NCBI RefSeq assembly: GCF_036320965.1
Contig: NC_092271.1
Location: forward strand, 29,888,536-29,952,535
Direction of reading: 5' to 3'
From: Panulirus ornatus
Taxonomy: Eukaryota > Arthropoda > Malacostraca > Decapoda > Palinuridae
DNA length: 64,000 nt
The position numbers were made by a program, and so were the translations under genes. How positions within the stretch are numbered: position 1 is the first letter of the stretch; every line of letters starts with the position of its first letter. Positions 1 to 13,659 of this stretch are shown here, in pieces. The notes under the pieces were generated by a model. The model saw only the letters and a program-made list of their open reading frames with translations, ran no database searches and had not been told where the DNA came from.

Positions 1-7
1 ATGTGTG

Positions 8-42
<35 letters not shown>

Positions 43-63
43 GTGTGTGTGTTGTGTGTGTTG

Positions 64-103
<40 letters not shown>
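1..103. repeat. (GT)n microsatellite, imperfect
   Basis: Almost pure GT dinucleotides with a few TTG and GAGA interruptions. It begins at the window edge, so the true left end is not visible. Confidence 0.95.
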
Positions 104-105
<2 letters not shown>

Positions 106-179
106 CTGAATTCACGTTTAATGAGGCCTCTGTCACTGAACTCTCTGATAGCTCCACCACCTGGATGCTGTTGTGGGTT

Positions 180-1495
180 TTATCCAAAATGATTTCGGCT
201 TGAAAACTTTTCCAAGTTCCATATTTCATATATGTTCTTGGTTGCTCTATCCTTTCCTTGTAACTCTGCTTTCTTAACTATAATCTGGTTCTGACTATAT
301 GTAGGATATGACCAGAATGCTAGATATTTTTTTACACATGTACATTGCATTAAAGCTTTTCTAATATTTACCATCAGACACTTTGTCTCATTTATTCTCC
401 TCGTAGTGTGAAACTCTGGCGATGGTTTAGGGTCGATGTCAACTCTCTCACACCCACAATCCTGAAGACTTAATTTCGTTTAGATGATAATCGTATTCAG
501 ACCTTCTGTCACTTTGTGTCATCCTCATACTTTATCTTTGATCGGTTTGAATTTCATCAGCCAGGTATCAGACCAGCTTTGGAGTCTGTTTAGGTTTCCT
601 TGTAAGTACATGCAATCCTCCTTGCTTTTCTTTTTCCTTCATGATCTTGGCATCATCTGGAAGCATATTCAGGTAGAGTCCACACCTTCAGGCGAGTCAT
701 TCACACAGCTCAAGAGGAGTGACGGTCTTGTAGCAGAACTCTGGGACTCTCTACAGCTGATCTCGACCCAACTGGAAAGAGCTGTTCGCACATGCGTCCT
801 TTATGTTCTTCCATGAAGATAATCTAATTCCCATTGAAGGAGCCTCCTTCTTCTTACTGCCTGGTGGCGTTGATCAGGCTATCATGCGGTACTGTGTCAA
901 ACATTCATGTCATTCTTGATACAGATCTTGCCAGTCTTCCTGGTTGTCTGAGACAGAGATCCCTCCCTCGTACAAAGCTAAGAGGTTTGGTACACATGAC
1001 CTTCTCTCCCTAAGACCGTATCGCCTCTCAGTTAGGGAATTTCTTCGATGTAGAAAGTCATTCATTTGCTTTCCGATTAATTTTTCCACTTCTTTACAAA
1101 CCACACTGGTCAAGGAGACTAGCCTGTAGTTCAGCGCCTCTTCCCGGTCTTCAATATTATAGATGAGTATGACGTTTGATCCTTTCCACTCCCTTAGCAC
1201 TTTGCCTCTCCAACGACATTTTGAACAATATTCCAAAAGTTTGCTGAGTTATTAGCACATGTCTACAGCACATATGGTGACATTTCATCAGGACCACGAG
1301 CCTTGCATGGGTTAAGACCTTTTAAAATTGTGTCTTTTCTGGATATGTCAACTTTTTCGAAAGCCTCCTCCTGCACAGCCCTTCCCACTGGTGATGTTGC
1401 TATAGTGTCTTCCACTGTAAAATACTTTTTAACTTGTTTTACACATTCTCATGTACCCTCACATTCTTCCGTAGTCTTCCCTTTGAATCCCTTAA
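180..1495 (-). mobile_element. CR1-like non-LTR retrotransposon, decayed and frameshifted
   Basis: Read on the minus strand, conceptual pieces in order resemble a CR1-type reverse transcriptase. Around 1300-1430 is a linker with a degraded KARGPDEMSP block (usual form K..GPDG..P). Around 910-1236 comes REWKGSNVILIYNIEDREEA, then NYRLVSLTSVVCK and a diverged RSCVPNLL block. Near 640-690 is PDDAKIM in place of the catalytic FADD-type motif, and at 180-374 a piece carries the RATK thumb signature. Stops and frame changes separate every block, so this is a dead copy. The first residue of the FADD box is lost. The 5' end fades out near a (GT)n tract at 1501. Family assignment rests on remembered CR1 motifs; the ends are approximate. 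Confidence 0.62.
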
Positions 1496-1498
1496 TCC

Positions 1499-1500
<2 letters not shown>

Positions 1501-1552
<52 letters not shown>
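1501..1552. repeat. (GT)n microsatellite
   Basis: About 26 perfect GT units. It lies just beyond the apparent 5' limit of the CR1-like relic. Confidence 0.97.
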
Positions 1553-1556
<4 letters not shown>

Positions 1557-1863
1557 CAACATAAACATAGGCTATCTACCCCGTTTTTTCCTCTGTACTT
1601 TGAACATTACATGAAATGAATTCACACATTTTTCTGGTGTTGTTTACAACTCAATAGACATTACAGAGAGGAGGAACACATGACAGGGCCTCACCCCTCA
1701 GAGGGGAGGGCCACGGGCCAAGGCCTCACCCTTCAACCTGGTAATCTTAGCGGGACAATCCATCTTCCCACCTGGACTTGGACGGCACAATGGAATCTCG
1801 GGCCGCCCGAGTGAGGGAAATGATAACACGAATCTGTTACTGCCACGGTATTATGTGGGGAAC

Positions 1864-1865
<2 letters not shown>
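1553..1865. other. Anonymous sequence between microsatellites
   Basis: No gene or recognisable element was seen. It holds a short imperfect duplication around the phrase CCTCACCC at about 1690 and 1725. Confidence 0.5.

Positions 1866-1933
<68 letters not shown>
1866..1933. repeat. (CT)n microsatellite
   Basis: About 34 CT units, directly abutting the 5'-truncated end of a LINE-A 3'-UTR fragment. Confidence 0.97.
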
Positions 1934-4818
<2,885 letters not shown>

Positions 4819-5007
4819 TTGTGTATGTGTGATCAGATTTGTATGTACCTGCGTGTATATAAACAATCAAAATTATCCAGGAAACAGAGTTTGGATTAAT
4901 TGGGTAACTTATCATAGAGGAGGAAGGGAGGGGAGGAGAGTGGTGGGGGGGGGGGGGGGGTTGAGGGAAAGGGAAGGAGTCAAACTGTTGTGAGCTTCAA
5001 CCACAGG
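4819..5007. other. Anonymous sequence with a poly-G run
   Basis: Purine-rich DNA with a run of about 16 G at 4945-4960. Nothing gene-like was seen. Confidence 0.5.
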
Positions 5008-5140
5008 TTGGTGACGTCAACCCACCATCGTGGTGGTAGTTGATGACGTCAACCCACCATCGGGGTGGTGGTTGATGACGTCAACCCACCATCGGGGTGG
5101 TGGTTGATGACGTCAACCCTCCACTATGGTGGTAGTTGAT
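5008..5140. repeat. 32-bp minisatellite carrying four CRE octamers
   Basis: Four tandem units of exactly 32 bp. Each contains the palindrome TGACGTCA, at 5012, 5044, 5076 and 5108, followed by a CCACCATCG/GGTGGT segment. TGACGTCA is the consensus CREB/ATF site; function here is untested. Confidence 0.9.
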
Positions 5141-6326
5141 CACTGTTCCTTCAGTACCCTATCACCTATGTTACTGTCCTTCACTGTCCCATCGCCTCGC
5201 CTCACGACTTTGTTCCTGTCCCTTCGTTTCAGACATACAGGAAGATGATCTTTTCTCATCTGTTTATCTCGGTGTTATCTGTCAGTCAGTCAGTCAGTCA
5301 GTATGTCTGTCGGTTTCATTCTAGAACGTACTAAGTCTTATATAAATGTAGGAACATAGTAGAGATGATGGTGGCGACCCCTGCAGTCTGCCATGTTAAA
5401 CTTCATCATTTAAGAAGACGTGAAACCGATGAAAACTGAAATGATATGAACGAAGGAGGAAGGAACCGGGATGATGCTCAGGGGAGGAGAGACAGGTGGG
5501 ACTGCTACTGATATCATATCAAAGAACTGTAGGAACCCAAGTGATATGAGATAGCGAGGTTTAACATCTTGTCTTTATCGTTAATAACATAGTGGATCTG
5601 GATTCAATTTTTTCATAAGATTTTATTTGCTTTGATGTTTCGATAACTGAAAGAGGCATATGACGTCACGTTTTGCCTTTGTATGATATGTTTAGTTTTG
5701 CTTCATCCAACGTGTTCAGATACCATGTTATCTTTAACGATTCTCCGGAGACGCCGGAGAACATGATGCATTGTGCAGCGATCTGTCTGTCTTCTCGTGG
5801 GACACTGGCAGTAGTACCTCACCAGGACTCCTTAAAACGTCTCTTCATCTCCATAACTCCTACCCACCAAGCCCAGCTGCCTTAAGCCCACCGCAGGTGG
5901 CAAATTTAGCCCTTCATCCCATGAAATATTCAAAGCCATCGTCACCTTAAGTCCGTCTGAGCGTCCCAGAGACGCTCCTGGAGGAGAACAACCCAACATC
6001 TCAGCCACTCAAATCTTTTCTTAACATTTCAGTTCAATATTTGACTCGAAACTGATTCATCGTGACTGACGTATTCCAGAGACTTTACAAATGCTTTCTT
6101 TCATTAGATGGAAAGTTTCCAGAAGTATTACATTAAAACCTCACTTATCATTATCTTATTTACCTCAGGTCCACATCACAACGTTGTTGTGTCCTGATCC
6201 ACAACACATGGACACACAGTGTCATGTAGTTTGTTCGTACAAATCCTCTGCCATAGATACTGAACAGGTTTTTCTGTTAACTTTCCATTATTCTAAAAGA
6301 GGCTCACAGTTACCTCGTTAAGAGTG

Positions 6327-6327
<1 letters not shown>
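5141..6327. other. Anonymous, apparently single-copy sequence
   Basis: No coding region, RNA gene or recognisable mobile element seen. It includes a short (GTCA)n tract at 5280-5302. Open frames here are short and have no recognisable domain. Confidence 0.5.

Positions 6328-6401
<74 letters not shown>
6328..6401. repeat. (AT)n at the LINE-A 3' end
   Basis: About 37 AT units directly following, in element orientation, the A-rich 3' tail of the LINE-A copy at 6402-7832. Confidence 0.97.
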
Positions 6402-6405
<4 letters not shown>

Positions 6406-7828
6406 TTTTTATTTATTTTGCTTAGTCGCTGTCTCCCGCGTTTGCGAGGTAGCGCAAGGAAACAGACGAAAGAAATGGCCCAACCCACCCCCATACACAT
6501 GTATATACATACACGTCCACACACGCAAATATACATGCCTATACATCTCAATGTACACATATATATATATACACACACACAGACACATACATATATACCC
6601 ATGCACACAATTCACACTGTCTGCCCTTATTCATTCCAATCGCCACCTCGCCACACATGGAATACCATCCCCCTCCCCCCTCATGTGTGCGAGGTAGCGC
6701 TAGGAAAAGACAACAAAGGCCCCATTCGTTCACACTCAGTCTCTAGCTGTCATGCAATAATGCCCGAAACCACAGCTCCCTTTCCACATCCAGGCCCCAC
6801 ACGACTTTCCATGGTTTACCCCAGACGCTTCACATGCCCTGATTCAATCCACTGACAGCACGTCAGCCCCGGTATACCACATCGATCCAATTCACTCTAT
6901 TCCTTACCCGCCTTTCACCCTCCTGCATGTTCAGGCCCCGATCACTCAAAATCTTTTTCACTCCATCTTTCCACCTCCAATTTGGTCTCTCACTTTTCCT
7001 CGTTCCCTCCACCTTCGACACATATATCCTCTTGGTCAATCTTTCCTCACTTATTCTCTCCATGTGCCCAAACCATTTCAAAACACCCTCTTCTGCTCTC
7101 TCAACCACGCTCTTTTTATTTCCACTCATCTCTCTTACCCTTACATTACTTACTCGATCAAACAACCTCACACCACACATTGTCCTCAAACATCTCATTT
7201 CCAGCACATCCACCCTCCTGCGCACAACTCTATCCATAGCCCACGCCTCGCAACCATACAACATTGTTGGAACCACTGTTCCTTCAAACATACCCATTTT
7301 TGCTTTCCGAGATAATGTTCTCGACTTCCACACATTCTTCCAGGATTTTCGCCCCCTCCCCCACCCTATGATTCACTTCCGCTTCCATGGTTCCATCCGC
7401 TGCCAGATCCACTCCCAGATATCTAAAACACTTTACTTCCTCCAGTTTTTCTCCATTCAAACTTACCTCCCAATTGACTTGACCCTCAACCCTACTGTAC
7501 CTAATAACCTTGCTCTTATTCACATTTACTCTTAACTTTCTTCTTTCACACACTTTACCAAACTCAGTCACCAGCTTCTGCAGTTTCTCACATGAATCAG
7601 CCACCAGCGCTGTATCATCAGCGAACAACAACTGACTCACTTCCCAAGCTCTCTCATCCACAACAGACTTCATACTTGCCCCTCTTTCCAAAACTCTTGC
7701 ATTCACCACCCTAACAACCCCATCCATAAACAAATTAAACAACCATGGAGACATCACACACCCCTGCCGCAAACCTACATTCACTGAGAACCAATCACTT
7801 TCCTCTCTTCCTACACGTACACATGCCT

Positions 7829-7832
<4 letters not shown>
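6402..7832 (-). mobile_element. LINE-A copy, 5'-truncated inside the RT, between two (AT)n tracts
   Basis: The complete 3' UTR (6402-6870) includes both GCGCTACCTCGC-type motifs, near 6440 and 6690. Coding pieces are 7284-7784 (RT from NVGLRQGCVMSPWLF through FADDTALVADS) and 6863-7333 (C-terminal part with KWFGHMERI and a WRWKDGVKKIL tail). The two pieces are in different frames, joined by an indel near 7335-7345. The 5' junction falls in the codons for the ACVRV region and passes straight into (AT)n. Insertion into a pre-existing AT tract is the simplest reading. Confidence 0.9.

Positions 7833-7905
<73 letters not shown>
7833..7905. repeat. (AT)n between LINE-A and SINE-B
   Basis: About 36 AT units joining the truncated 5' end of LINE-A to the 5' end of SINE-B. 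Confidence 0.97.
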
Positions 7906-7908
<3 letters not shown>

Positions 7909-8146
7909 CTGGGGATAGGGGAGAAAGAATACTTCCCACGTATTCCCTGCGTGTCGTAGAAGGCGACTAAAAGGGGAGGGAGCGGGGGGCTGGAAATCCT
8001 CCCTTCTCATTATTTTTTTTTTTTTAATTTTCCAAAAGGAACAGAGAAGGGGGCCAGGTGAGGATATTCCCTCAAAGGCCCATTCCTCTGTTCTTAACGC
8101 TAACTCGCTAACGCGGGAAATGGCGAATAGTTTAAAAAAAAAAAAA
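7906..8146 (+). mobile_element. SINE-B, best complete copy, with poly-A tail
   Basis: Non-coding element of about 240 bp. It begins CCCCTGGGGATAGGGG, has an internal run of A/T near 8012-8030, and ends in a region nearly identical to the LINE-A 3' terminus (hairpin CTCGC-TAAC-GCGGG near 8104-8117) followed by about 13 A. The same element is found in antisense at 52881-53121 and in part at 39521 and 50092. I saw no convincing tRNA-type A and B boxes, so the origin of its head is unknown. SINE is an inference from length, A-tail, dispersal and the tail shared with a LINE. Confidence 0.75.
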
Positions 8147-8151
8147 TATAT

Positions 8152-8238
<87 letters not shown>
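8147..8238. repeat. (AT)n after the SINE-B A-tail
   Basis: AT units with one AAAT interruption, continuous with the SINE-B poly-A tail. Confidence 0.95.
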
Positions 8239-8239
<1 letters not shown>

Positions 8240-9245
8240 CTCGCTGGAAAAATTAGAGAAGTTCTAAGCTTTCGAGTGTATCTCAAACCATTTTCAAGGA
8301 TACAGAGTCAATTGAAACAAGAGAATATAAACAAAACCTGCCTACGCCACAGCTGAGAAAACAAGGAACAGTTGATATGAGAAACATGGAAAGGTTGACC
8401 AGGACGGTAAATTTGACCCGTTCCTCTACCTGCCACAGTTCAACAGAGATTTCATCAAGACATTATCTAATGTATACGTTAAGGTAAACAATCTTTGACT
8501 CCTTCCAGTTAATTGGATGTGAATAATCTTCTCTATATAAAGATAAGATCGTCAGGAGGCCAACTTCATATTGACTGTTCACTGCAGATGTTAAATCTTT
8601 TCGTTTGTGTTGTGAAGGTGTCGTCTGGTGTGTAACCTGGACAGTCGTACATCAGGGAAGACCATCATCCGTCGTGCTACCTCACCAGGAGCCACTTGTC
8701 ATGTGGTCGCTGCCTCTCACAGTGTGTCGCAACGCACCTCGACATGAGACATCTTATTGGTATTTTGATCTGAGTTGACGTTTATGATTTTTAATTCCTT
8801 TAATTTTTTCAAGACGGAGGTAGAGAAAATAAGGTTAATAAGACTATCTCGCCACAAACCTGCACTGGAGGTGTAGTGCGTCTGGTGAGCTGCGACCTGA
8901 TCAGTTAAGATATTCATCCGATTATATTGTGTTGCCTGACGGTGGGTGGCAGCCAACTGTAGTGCATCCCACAACCTTGATGTGCAGGGCGGATTCCTAC
9001 GCTACCTGGTGCACCAACACAGTGGTAGAGACCCAGCTCGGCCTTCCTCCTGACGGCCTGGTAGTCTTAGAAGTTAGATATTGACTCGAGCGAGTCAGTT
9101 GCTACCGTACACTGACGGCCCGCCCGTGTCCTGCACCAGCTCACACAACTGCACATCCACAAGCTATGGAGTGATATGCTGGACCTTCACCTCACCTCAG
9201 TTACTACGCCAACATAGTTATTCTAAACTAACACTCAGTATCATC

Positions 9246-9248
<3 letters not shown>
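8239..9248. other. Anonymous, apparently single-copy sequence
   Basis: Mixed-composition DNA with no gene, RNA or repeat recognised. The longest open frame (85 aa, minus strand) has no recognisable features. Confidence 0.5.

Positions 9249-9287
<39 letters not shown>
9249..9287. repeat. (AT)n microsatellite
   Basis: About 19 TA units not visibly attached to a mobile element. Confidence 0.95.
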
Positions 9288-9289
<2 letters not shown>

Positions 9290-9529
9290 GAGTAGGTTCG
9301 TGAGGAGTAAGGTCCTCTTCGTGCACGTCATCACGATCAAAGTTGCCGGCCACCAGAGCAAGACCACGTGAGCTTTTCTCTCACAGTTAAGACTCGACAT
9401 AAACCAACAGACCTTCCGTGGCTTTGACAGTGTAGCCTTGCGCCCGAACCCACGTATATTACATCTCATTCAGGAAATTTATCATTCAAGTTTATCAAAG
9501 TTCTCAGGATATTTTCCAGATATATTTCA

Positions 9530-9532
<3 letters not shown>

Positions 9533-9582
<50 letters not shown>
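9533..9582. repeat. (CT)n microsatellite
   Basis: About 25 CT units. A (GA)n tract of complementary sequence lies about 300 bp downstream (9886-9948). Confidence 0.97.
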
Positions 9583-9584
<2 letters not shown>

Positions 9585-9595
9585 GTCCGGCGAGG

Positions 9596-9655
9596 CCTGG
9601 CCACGGCTCCATCAGATGGAGTCTATCAGATGAGTGATGGAGCGTGGTGGCCAGG
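9596..9655. repeat. Imperfect inverted repeat
   Basis: The left arm at 9596-9614 (CCTGGCCACGGCTCCATCA) pairs with the right arm at 9635-9655, which has a 2-nt excess, around a loop of about 20 nt. It could fold as a hairpin in DNA or RNA; role unknown. Confidence 0.75.
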
Positions 9656-9884
9656 CTTCTTCCCTGGCCACCACGGCTGTCTAATGCACCCACCAAAGCA
9701 TTACTTCCTGGGGGCCTTAACGCTGCCACCGAGACACTGAAGTGATATGAGGGTTGTGAGGGGACGTGTAGTGTGGCGGTGAGGGGATAAGGAAAGGTGA
9801 GGAACCATGAGGAGGAGGCGAAAGAGTGGTATGTAGGAGGCGTAGGAGAGTGAGTAGTTAAGATAAGGCGCCAGAACGGTGGTC

Positions 9885-9885
<1 letters not shown>
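9656..9885. other. Anonymous purine-rich sequence
   Basis: G/A-rich DNA between the hairpin and the (GA)n tract. No gene seen. Confidence 0.5.

Positions 9886-9948
<63 letters not shown>
9886..9948. repeat. (GA)n microsatellite
   Basis: About 31 GA units, complementary to the (CT)n tract at 9533-9582. Confidence 0.97.
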
Positions 9949-9950
<2 letters not shown>

Positions 9951-10524
9951 AGGTGTTTACGTCTAAGGGGTAATCAGGTGAGGCAGTAGTGATAGCGAGG
10001 GGACCCTCACGGACCCCTCACCAGTGGTAAACAATATCCTCCTCAACGCTAACACCACACATGTCCAGCGGACGTACATGTCACAACTCCTCCTCACACG
10101 TCAGTTTCCCCACAAACATGATTTTCTCTTTGGTGGCAGCGATGGCCATACCATTTAAGTGTTCGTGGTGAATCTTGGTGAGTAAGGCAGAGCAAAGCAT
10201 CCCGCATCTTATATCTTAATACAGACTCGTGAGTATGTTGCACGAGATACAGACATTCAGGAAAAAACCGGAGCGAAATTCATTTATTTTTCTCCCGAGA
10301 CTTGCCTGGTTGACACACGCTCCTGTAATCTCTTAAAATTTTTGAGTCAACCTTGACAGCGACTGATGAATACGCCCTTTGTATTCTGTCTTTACACGGA
10401 GAGAAAAATGTCAGTATAAATATGACTTCCAGAAATATCCTGCAACAAATATTGCATATATCCTTCATCAGTGTGTCATCTTGACCCACCCCTGGTGATG
10501 CTGTGGTGGGTGCACAGCCTACCT

Positions 10525-10526
<2 letters not shown>
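9949..10526. other. Anonymous sequence
   Basis: No gene, RNA or element recognised. Confidence 0.5.
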
Positions 10527-10613
<87 letters not shown>

Positions 10614-10621
10614 CACACACA
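10527..10621. repeat. Compound microsatellite (AT)n-(GATA)n-(CA)n
   Basis: About 29 AT units (10527-10584), about seven GATA units (10585-10612), then a short CA run. Confidence 0.96.
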
Positions 10622-10953
10622 TAATCAGGAATGGTTCCTGCTCGAGGTATGAAGAATACAAGAGCGTTTGTAGGTTAGGTTCTTACTCCATTATTGTGTT
10701 TCTGCTTCACGTGTGTGTAACACGGGAAGAAAATTTTCGTTTTGAATCAAGTTTGTAATTCAATATTGTTGTTTTATACTTCAGTAGTGACAGCAGTGAG
10801 TGACGGTTGATTTTTGCTGTTATATCAGTGATGGTACAGTCTGCTGACGACAGCAGCTGATAACAGATGGTACATTGAAAAACAATGATGATATTTTTAT
10901 TGATACGAACATCATCATTTGGAGCAACAACCAAACATAAGACTTCAGTTGAG

Positions 10954-10954
<1 letters not shown>
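10622..10954. other. Anonymous sequence
   Basis: No gene, RNA or element recognised between the compound microsatellite and the (CA)n tract. Confidence 0.5.

Positions 10955-11003
<49 letters not shown>
10955..11003. repeat. (CA)n microsatellite
   Basis: About 24 CA units just upstream of the 22-bp array. Confidence 0.97.
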
Positions 11004-11007
<4 letters not shown>

Positions 11008-11020
11008 CAGACATAAATAC

Positions 11021-12236
11021 CCTTGGCCAGTACACTACACTCCCCTGACCAGTACACTACACTCCCCTGGCCAGCACACTACACTCCCCTGACCAGTACA
11101 CTACACTCCCCTGGCCAGTACACTACACTCCCCTGGCCAGTACACTACACTCCCCTGGCCAGTACACTATACTTCCCTGACCAGTGCAGTACACTCTCCT
11201 GGCCAGTACACTATACTTCCCTGACCAGTACACTACACTTCCCTGGCCAGTACACTACACTCCCCTGGCCAGTACACTACACTCCCCTGGCCAGTACACC
11301 ACACTCCCCTGACCAGTACACTACACTCTCCTGGCCAGTACACTACACTCCCCTGACCAGTACACTACACTCCCCTGGCCAGTACACCACACTCCCCTGG
11401 CCAGTACACTACACTTCCCTGGCCAGTACACTACACTCTCCTGGCCAGTGCGCTACACTCCACTGGCCAGTACACTACACTCCCCTGGCCAGTACACTAC
11501 ACTCCCCTGGCCAGTACCCTACACTTCCCTGACCAGTGCAGTACACTCCCCTAGCCAGTACACTACACTCCCTGACCAGTACACTACACTCCCCTGGCCA
11601 GTACACTACACTACCCTGGCCAGTACACTACACTCCCCTGTCCATTACACTACACTCCCCTGGCCAGTACACTACACTCCCCTGGCCAGTACACTACACT
11701 CCCCGGGCCAGCACACTACACTCCCCGGGCCAGCACACTACACTCCCCTGACCAGTATACTACACTCCCCTGGCCAGTACACTACACTCCCCTGGCCAGT
11801 ACACTACACTCCCCTGGCTAGTGCAGTACACTCCCCTGGCTAGTGCAGTACACTCCCCTGGCTAGTGCAGTACACTCCCCTGGCCAGTACACTACACTCC
11901 CCTGGCTAGTGCAGTACACTCCCCTGGCTAGTGCAGTACACTCCCCTGGCTAGTGCAGTACACTCCCCTGGCCAGTACACTACACTTCCCTGACCAGTGC
12001 AGTACACTCCCCTGGCCAGTGCAGTACACTCCCTTGGCCAGTACACTATACTCCCCTGACCAGTGCAGTACACTCCCTTGGCCAGTACACTATACTCCCC
12101 TGACCAGTGCAGTACACTCCCCTGGCCAGTGCAGTACACTCCCTTGGCCAGTACACTATACTCCCCTGATCAGTGCAATACACCCCCCTGGCCAGTGCAG
12201 TACACTCCCCTGGCTAGTGCAGTACACTCCCCTGGG
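11021..12236. repeat. 22-bp minisatellite, about 55 copies
   Basis: The unit has the form CCAGTACACTACACTCCCCT plus GG. The period is 22 bp, not a multiple of three, so every frame is read in turn and open frames in all phases are artefacts. A variant with CTAGTGCAG in place of CCAGTACACTA is clustered at 11810-12230, while the left part is dominated by the first form. This shows recent local amplification of the variant. Confidence 0.97.
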
Positions 12237-12937
12237 TCACTTGTGTTCCTGTTGTACCCTCATATCAACACCCACGACTCATGTTTCATGCACTTTTCTT
12301 GTTCAACCTGTGAATACCATCATTCCCATCCATTGTTGCACATATCCAAGCTAAACATCCTGTCCTTAAAGCCGACACATAATGGAGGTTTGCCCTGGAG
12401 ACGACAGAAGGGCCGAGTAAAAGAAGAAATCATACTAATTCCGGCCTCACTACAACTTCTGGGGCATGAAAGTGTCACAGGTGGGAAAGTAATTGTCCAA
12501 ATATCTTTCTCTCTTCCATTTGTAAGATTGAGGTCTGAAGGGGAATAACAATGAGGCTGGCATGAGACAAGGGATAAATTCCAGCCACGTTATGAGCCGC
12601 TCGCTCGCTCGCTCACTCTTTATCAGGACTGAGCAGTTCGATCAGGCCGGGGAGAGGTGTCTTCAGGTTGGATCCGCCTCAGGCGGCTGGGTTGGGTCCG
12701 CACGGAGGTGGATTTGATCCACCCGAGGATGGGTTTGATCCACCTGGGCTGGGTTTGATGGTTGGTTTGATCCATCTGTGGGTTTGGTGTGAATAAGGAG
12801 GTGGGAATTAGTGCATGACTGTGTCCCGGGAGTAGCAAGGTCACACACAAGATCTAGTTGGAGATGATCTCTACTTATTAGTACCATTAATCTTCCACAA
12901 TAACTAACATAACTTTCGTGGATGTACAACCACTGTG
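12237..12937. other. Anonymous sequence with short degenerate repeats
   Basis: No gene recognised. It includes a (GCTC)n patch at 12599-12616 and a degenerate tandem region at about 12660-12790 built on TTTGATCCACC/TGGGTTTGAT phrases. Confidence 0.5.
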
Positions 12938-13075
12938 TCAAGACTCCTGCCAGGGTCAACAAGACTCCTGCCAGGGTCAACAAGACTCCTGCCAGGGTCA
13001 AGGTTTCTCCAGGGTCAAGGCTCTTGCCAAGGTCAAGGTTCCTGCCAGGGTCGGGCGTCCTACCAGGTTTTACCA
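12938..13075. repeat. 21-bp minisatellite, short and degenerate
   Basis: Three near-perfect 21-bp units around ACTCCTGCCAGGGTCAACA, followed by three or four diverged ones in which the CAGGGTCAAGG core is kept. Confidence 0.85.
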
Positions 13076-13482
13076 GCCCAGGGTCTGGACCAGCCTGAGG
13101 TCTTGGTGTGTATCGACCACTGACAAGGACCATCCTTCACCGGTGGTCACAGGGCCTCTGGTCACGGCAAGCTAATCTGCCTAACGCCGCTATTCTGTCT
13201 AGCATTTTCAGTCACCATCTCTTGGATCAGGTCCTCCGCTCTGCCATCTTTCACCTGTCTTACGTTTCCAGTTACATTATGCTCTGTCATCTGTACAGTT
13301 CTTATCACCAGGTTCCTCCTACCACCAGCTGGCCCAGTGATCCGTTTAGTCACCAGCAGAGCTCCTGCCATCGATGGTCTATTATTTCTGACTCTCGTAC
13401 CCCTTCTTCTGGTCATTCATAACATCCATGCCACCATCTGTGACCCACAGACCACCCAGTAGTGGACAGCCTCTTGTCCAGC

Positions 13483-13483
<1 letters not shown>
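13076..13483. other. Anonymous sequence
   Basis: No gene, RNA or mobile element recognised. Confidence 0.5.

Positions 13484-13550
<67 letters not shown>
13484..13550. repeat. (CA)n microsatellite
   Basis: About 33 CA units. Confidence 0.97.
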
Positions 13551-13554
<4 letters not shown>

Positions 13555-13659
13555 CACTAACTTTGTGACGTTCGTTGGTCCAGAACTCTGCTGTCTCTAG
13601 TGTCCCAGCAACCCAGTTCCTCCCTGGTTCAGCGTGAAGCTTCTGTCATTGTCTTGTAG

